Assembly (NCBI GenBank): GCA_031376265.1
Contig: JANMDK010000110.1
Coordinates: forward strand, 1 to 7,109
Length of the DNA stretch: 7,109 bases
Direction of reading: 5' to 3'
Origin: SZAS-79 sp031376265
Lineage (GTDB): Bacteria > Pseudomonadota > Gammaproteobacteria > Burkholderiales > SG8-39
Positions 4,748 through 7,109 of the stretch are shown piece after piece (positions within the stretch are counted from its first letter, which is position 1; each line of letters begins with the position of its first letter). A program made the position numbers and the translations under genes. The notes beneath the pieces were generated by a model. It made no database searches. It was not told the origin of the DNA and saw only the letters and a list, made by a program, of their open reading frames with translations.

Positions 4748-6403
4748 GACCTTGCTTTCGTCGACCGTGTCGATCTGCTCCTTGTCGAGGAACATCTCGG
4801 CGTAGCGCAAGTACACTTTCCGGCGCACGAAAATGTCGAACAGATCCGGGTCGACGTGGCCGCCAAGGCGCATCTTGCCCAGGATCTCGAGCGATTCCGA
4901 AAGCGTCTTGCCTTTCTTGTAGGGGCGATCTTTGGCGGTAAGGGCCTCGAAGATGTCGGCGATGCCCATGACGCGCGCCTGGACCGACATCTGCTCCCTG
5001 GTAAGGCCCTTGGGATACCCCTTGCCATCCATTCGCTCGTGGTGGCCGCCGGCGTACTCGGCGACGTTCTTGAGGTGGCGCGGCCAGGGCAGCGCCTCGA
5101 GCATCTTGATCGTCGCGACGATGTGGTGGTTGATGATCTGGCGCTCTTCCTGCGTCAGCGTTCCGGCCCTGATCGTGAGGTTCCTGAGTTCGTCTTCGGT
5201 CAGGAAGCTCGCCGTGTGGCCGGCAACATCGGTCCAGCGGTATTCGGCGATCCGCCTCACGCGCTCCATGTCGACTTCGCGCATTGCCTCGCCGCCGATA
5301 TTGCAGGCCCGCAGGAACGAGCGGTCCTCGTCGATGCGGCGAAAGCGCTCGCGGAGCGCGATTTCCAGCTCGCCTGCGCTGTCGGTGCGCCCGGCTTGCG
5401 CCAGCTCCAGGCGCTTCTTGAGGTGCTCTACCTCCGCATCCCGCTTCAGGACCTCGAAGCGGGTGTCGATCAGGTGGATCCGGTCGTAGATCGTCTCGAG
5501 CTTGGTCGCCTTGTCCACGACGTGCACCGGGGTGGTCACCTTGCCGCAATCGTGGAGGAGGCCCGCGATCTTGAGCTCGTAGCGGTCCTTGTCGCTCATC
5601 GAGAAATTCCTGAGCGGACCTTCCTTCGTTTCGTTTACGGCCTCGGCCAGCATCATCGTCAGCGTCGGCACCCGCTGGCAGTGACCGCCGGTATAGGGCG
5701 ATTTCTCGTCGATCGCCGTGTTCATCAGGTTGATGAACGACTCGAACAGTTCCTCGAGCTGGTTGATCAGCATCCGGTTGGTCAGGGCGATCGCTGCCTG
5801 CGAGGCAAGCGACTCGGCCAGGCGCTCGTCCGAGGGCGAAAATGCCTGGATCTCGCCGGTCTTGGGATGGATCGAATTGATGAGCTGAAGGACGCCGATG
5901 ATCTCGTTCTCGTGGTTCTTCATCGGCACGGTCAGGAACGACTGCGACCGGTAGCCGGTCTTCGCGTCGAAGGCGCGGGTGCCGGCGAAGTCGAAACCCT
6001 CCGCCGTGTATGCGTCCTTGACGTTGATCGTCTGCCCGCTCAGCGCGGCGTGCGCCGCAATCATGTTGTGGTTGGGCTGGCCGTCGCGGTAGAGCTGGAT
6101 CGGATAGAACGGCACCGGGTTGCCGGTTGTGCCGCCGAGATAGTTCTTCAGCGAGCTGGTGCGGACGATTTCGAAGCGCAGCGTCTGGTCCTCGGCCACG
6201 CGGTAGAGCGTGCCGCCATCGGCGCGGGTGATCGTCTTGGCCGCCACCAGGATGCTCTCGAGCAGGCGGTTGATGTCCCGCTCGGCCGAAAGCGAGGCGC
6301 CAATCGCATTGAGCTGCTCCAGCCGCTGGACGAGGTCATCTGCGGCGGTGGCCGCTTCGCCCGAGAATCGCAGGGCCTGGGTGCTGTCGAGCGTAGTGCT
6401 CAT
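4730..6403 (-). CDS. GAF and HD-GYP domain protein, probable cyclic-di-GMP phosphodiesterase
   Basis: This 557-residue cytoplasmic protein has an N-terminal GAF sensor domain (about residues 30-212) and a C-terminal HD-GYP domain (about 215-545). HD-GYP enzymes hydrolyse the second messenger cyclic-di-GMP. The key residues are present: a first His in YTGGH (His241), the HD pair in LLHDCGK (His284-Asp285, Lys288), His427, the double His of HHERMDGKGYP (454-464, with the GYP at 462-464), and Asp483 in IADIFEALTAKDRPYK. A catalytically active enzyme is therefore expected. Unusually, about 169 residues separate the HD Asp from the HHE motif, roughly 100 more than in simple HD-GYP domains; the extra part (about 300-413) is charged and helical-looking. 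No membrane helix or receiver domain is seen. The ATG at 6403 follows AAGGG (6415-6419) at 11 bases. The gene lies 16 bases after the ATPase gene upstream on the same strand, indicating an operon. The GAF ligand is unknown. Confidence 0.92.
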   Translation of the reverse strand: MSTTLDSTQALRFSGEAATAADDLVQRLEQLNAIGASLSAERDINRLLESILVAAKTITRADGGTLYRVAEDQTLRFEIVRTSSLKNYLGGTTGNPVPFYPIQLYRDGQPNHNMIAAHAALSGQTINVKDAYTAEGFDFAGTRAFDAKTGYRSQSFLTVPMKNHENEIIGVLQLINSIHPKTGEIQAFSPSDERLAESLASQAAIALTNRMLINQLEELFESFINLMNTAIDEKSPYTGGHCQRVPTLTMMLAEAVNETKEGPLRNFSMSDKDRYELKIAGLLHDCGKVTTPVHVVDKATKLETIYDRIHLIDTRFEVLKRDAEVEHLKKRLELAQAGRTDSAGELEIALRERFRRIDEDRSFLRACNIGGEAMREVDMERVRRIAEYRWTDVAGHTASFLTEDELRNLTIRAGTLTQEERQIINHHIVATIKMLEALPWPRHLKNVAEYAGGHHERMDGKGYPKGLTREQMSVQARVMGIADIFEALTAKDRPYKKGKTLSESLEILGKMRLGGHVDPDLFDIFVRRKVYLRYAEMFLDKEQIDTVDESKVPGYAP

Positions 6404-6419
6404 CGGCGCACGGACCCTT

Positions 6420-7109
6420 TTACTTGATGCAAACCGTGCGCACCTGCTTCATGTCGGTCAGGCCCATCATCACCTTGTCCATGCCGTCCATCTTCAGAGT
6501 GGACATGCCCTCTTCCACGGACTTGACGAAAAGGTCGGTGACCCGCGATCTCTCCTGAATGAGCTTCTTGACCGCATCGGAGGCGATCATGAGCTCGTGC
6601 AGCCCCGCGCGCCCCTTGTAGCCCGATCCGCCGCACGCATCGCAGCCCTTGGCCTTGTAGAACGTCAGCTTCCCTTCCTTGCCGTACTCCTTCAGCCAGT
6701 AGTCGTAGAGCTTCTTGGCTTCCCCCTGGGGGTCTTTCTTCCAGGTGTCGGTCTGGCGCATGTCGGTCGTGTACTCGTTCATGAACGCCTTGAGCTCGTC
6801 CGGGCCAGGAGTGTACGGCTCCTTGCATTTGCACAGGCGCTTCGCCAGCCGCTGGGCCAGGATGCCGATCAGCGCGTCGGCGAAGTTGAACGGGTCCATG
6901 CCCATGTCGAGCAGGCGGATGACCGCCTCCGGCGCGGAGTTGGTATGCAGGGTCGCGAACACAAGGTGACCGGTGAGCGACGCCTCGATGCCGATATGCG
7001 TCGTTTCGGCATCCCGCATCTCGCCCACCATGATGATGTCCGGGTCAGCTCGAAGGAACGCCTTCATGACCATTGCGAAGTCCATCACCTTCTTGTTGAC
7101 CTGCACCTG
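6420..7109 (-). CDS. Type IV pilus / type II secretion assembly ATPase (PilB/GspE family), C-terminal part
   Basis: This is the C-terminal 229 or so residues of a hexameric secretion ATPase that would power pilin polymerisation or pseudopilus assembly at the inner-membrane face. The reading frame is open through the window edge. The valine encoded by GTG near 7106 fits the family's internal QVQVN segment, so it is not a start and the gene is cut at its 5' end. Visible motifs are the Walker B strand PDIIMVGEMRD (about 7011-7046), the His box GHLVFATLHTN (about 6939-6971), and a two-part cysteine zinc site, CKC followed by CDAC. The C-terminal tail, with Gly-Met-x-Thr-Leu and x-Asp-Gly, is normal for the family. 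The zinc region is odd: the first pair is Cys-x-Cys rather than Cys-x-x-Cys, and about 60 residues separate it from the second pair. PilB, GspE and other family members cannot be told apart without the missing N-terminal half. The Walker A motif lies outside the window. An HD-GYP gene follows 16 bases downstream. Confidence 0.9.
   Translation of the reverse strand, partial: QVQVNKKVMDFAMVMKAFLRADPDIIMVGEMRDAETTHIGIEASLTGHLVFATLHTNSAPEAVIRLLDMGMDPFNFADALIGILAQRLAKRLCKCKEPYTPGPDELKAFMNEYTTDMRQTDTWKKDPQGEAKKLYDYWLKEYGKEGKLTFYKAKGCDACGGSGYKGRAGLHELMIASDAVKKLIQERSRVTDLFVKSVEEGMSTLKMDGMDKVMMGLTDMKQVRTVCIK

Noticed and set aside
4102..5549. Long minus-strand frames (4102-5028 and 4635-5549)
   Set aside because: They overlap galE antisense and the HD-GYP gene in another frame. 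Their Arg/Pro/Ala-rich translations show no domain.
4856..6427. A 523-codon open frame on the plus strand
   Set aside because: It lies wholly antisense to the HD-GYP gene, whose motifs are intact. Its translation is rich in Arg, Val, Leu and Asp without a family pattern, typical of the complementary frame in high-G+C DNA.
7104..7106. GTG as the start of the ATPase gene
   Set aside because: The frame is open to the window edge and the residues match an internal strand of PilB/GspE proteins; Walker A must lie upstream, so the gene is partial.

Overview
The window looks like a chromosomal segment of a high-G+C Gram-negative bacterium, most likely a betaproteobacterium. The support is the style of the type IV pilins (short leader, betaproteobacterial-looking N-terminus and a C-terminal disulfide loop ending in a Tyr-Arg-Pro-Ser-Ala-Cys-Arg tail), a sigma-54-like promoter in front of a pilin gene, and an HD-GYP protein paired with a PilB/GspE-type ATPase. 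The genus cannot be fixed from the sequence alone.

Layout, left to right. Positions 1-1321 hold two tandem copies of a complete pilin unit: leader, 144-codon major-pilin-type gene, and rho-independent terminator. The pilin start codons lie 746 bp apart. The two proteins differ at only two residues. Between the copies lies an A+T-rich stretch with a perfect small palindrome and a good candidate -24/-12 promoter. Positions 1371-1447 hold three back-to-back inverted repeats, just before the next gene.

Positions 1477-4647 carry three co-directional genes: a TPR protein with a C-terminal glycosyltransferase-9/heptosyltransferase-like domain, a small four-helix GtrA-family membrane protein that starts at the stop codon of the TPR gene, and a canonical UDP-glucose 4-epimerase (galE). 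Together they look like a sugar-activation and surface-glycan module. Next to pilin genes, pilin or cell-surface glycosylation is a reasonable but unproven reading. A hairpin at 4675-4705 probably ends this transcript.

Positions 4730-7109 carry two genes on the minus strand, convergent with galE. Upstream is the C-terminal part of a type IV pilus/type II secretion assembly ATPase, cut by the window edge. Sixteen bases after it comes a GAF plus HD-GYP protein, a probable cyclic-di-GMP phosphodiesterase. The window thus joins pilus subunits, candidate glycan-modification genes, a pilus-type motor and a second-messenger enzyme. I see no mobile element, CRISPR array, tRNA or rRNA. The members are of known families. 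The less ordinary points are the tandem pilin unit, the three-hairpin leader, and large insertions in both the HD-GYP domain and the zinc-binding region of the ATPase.
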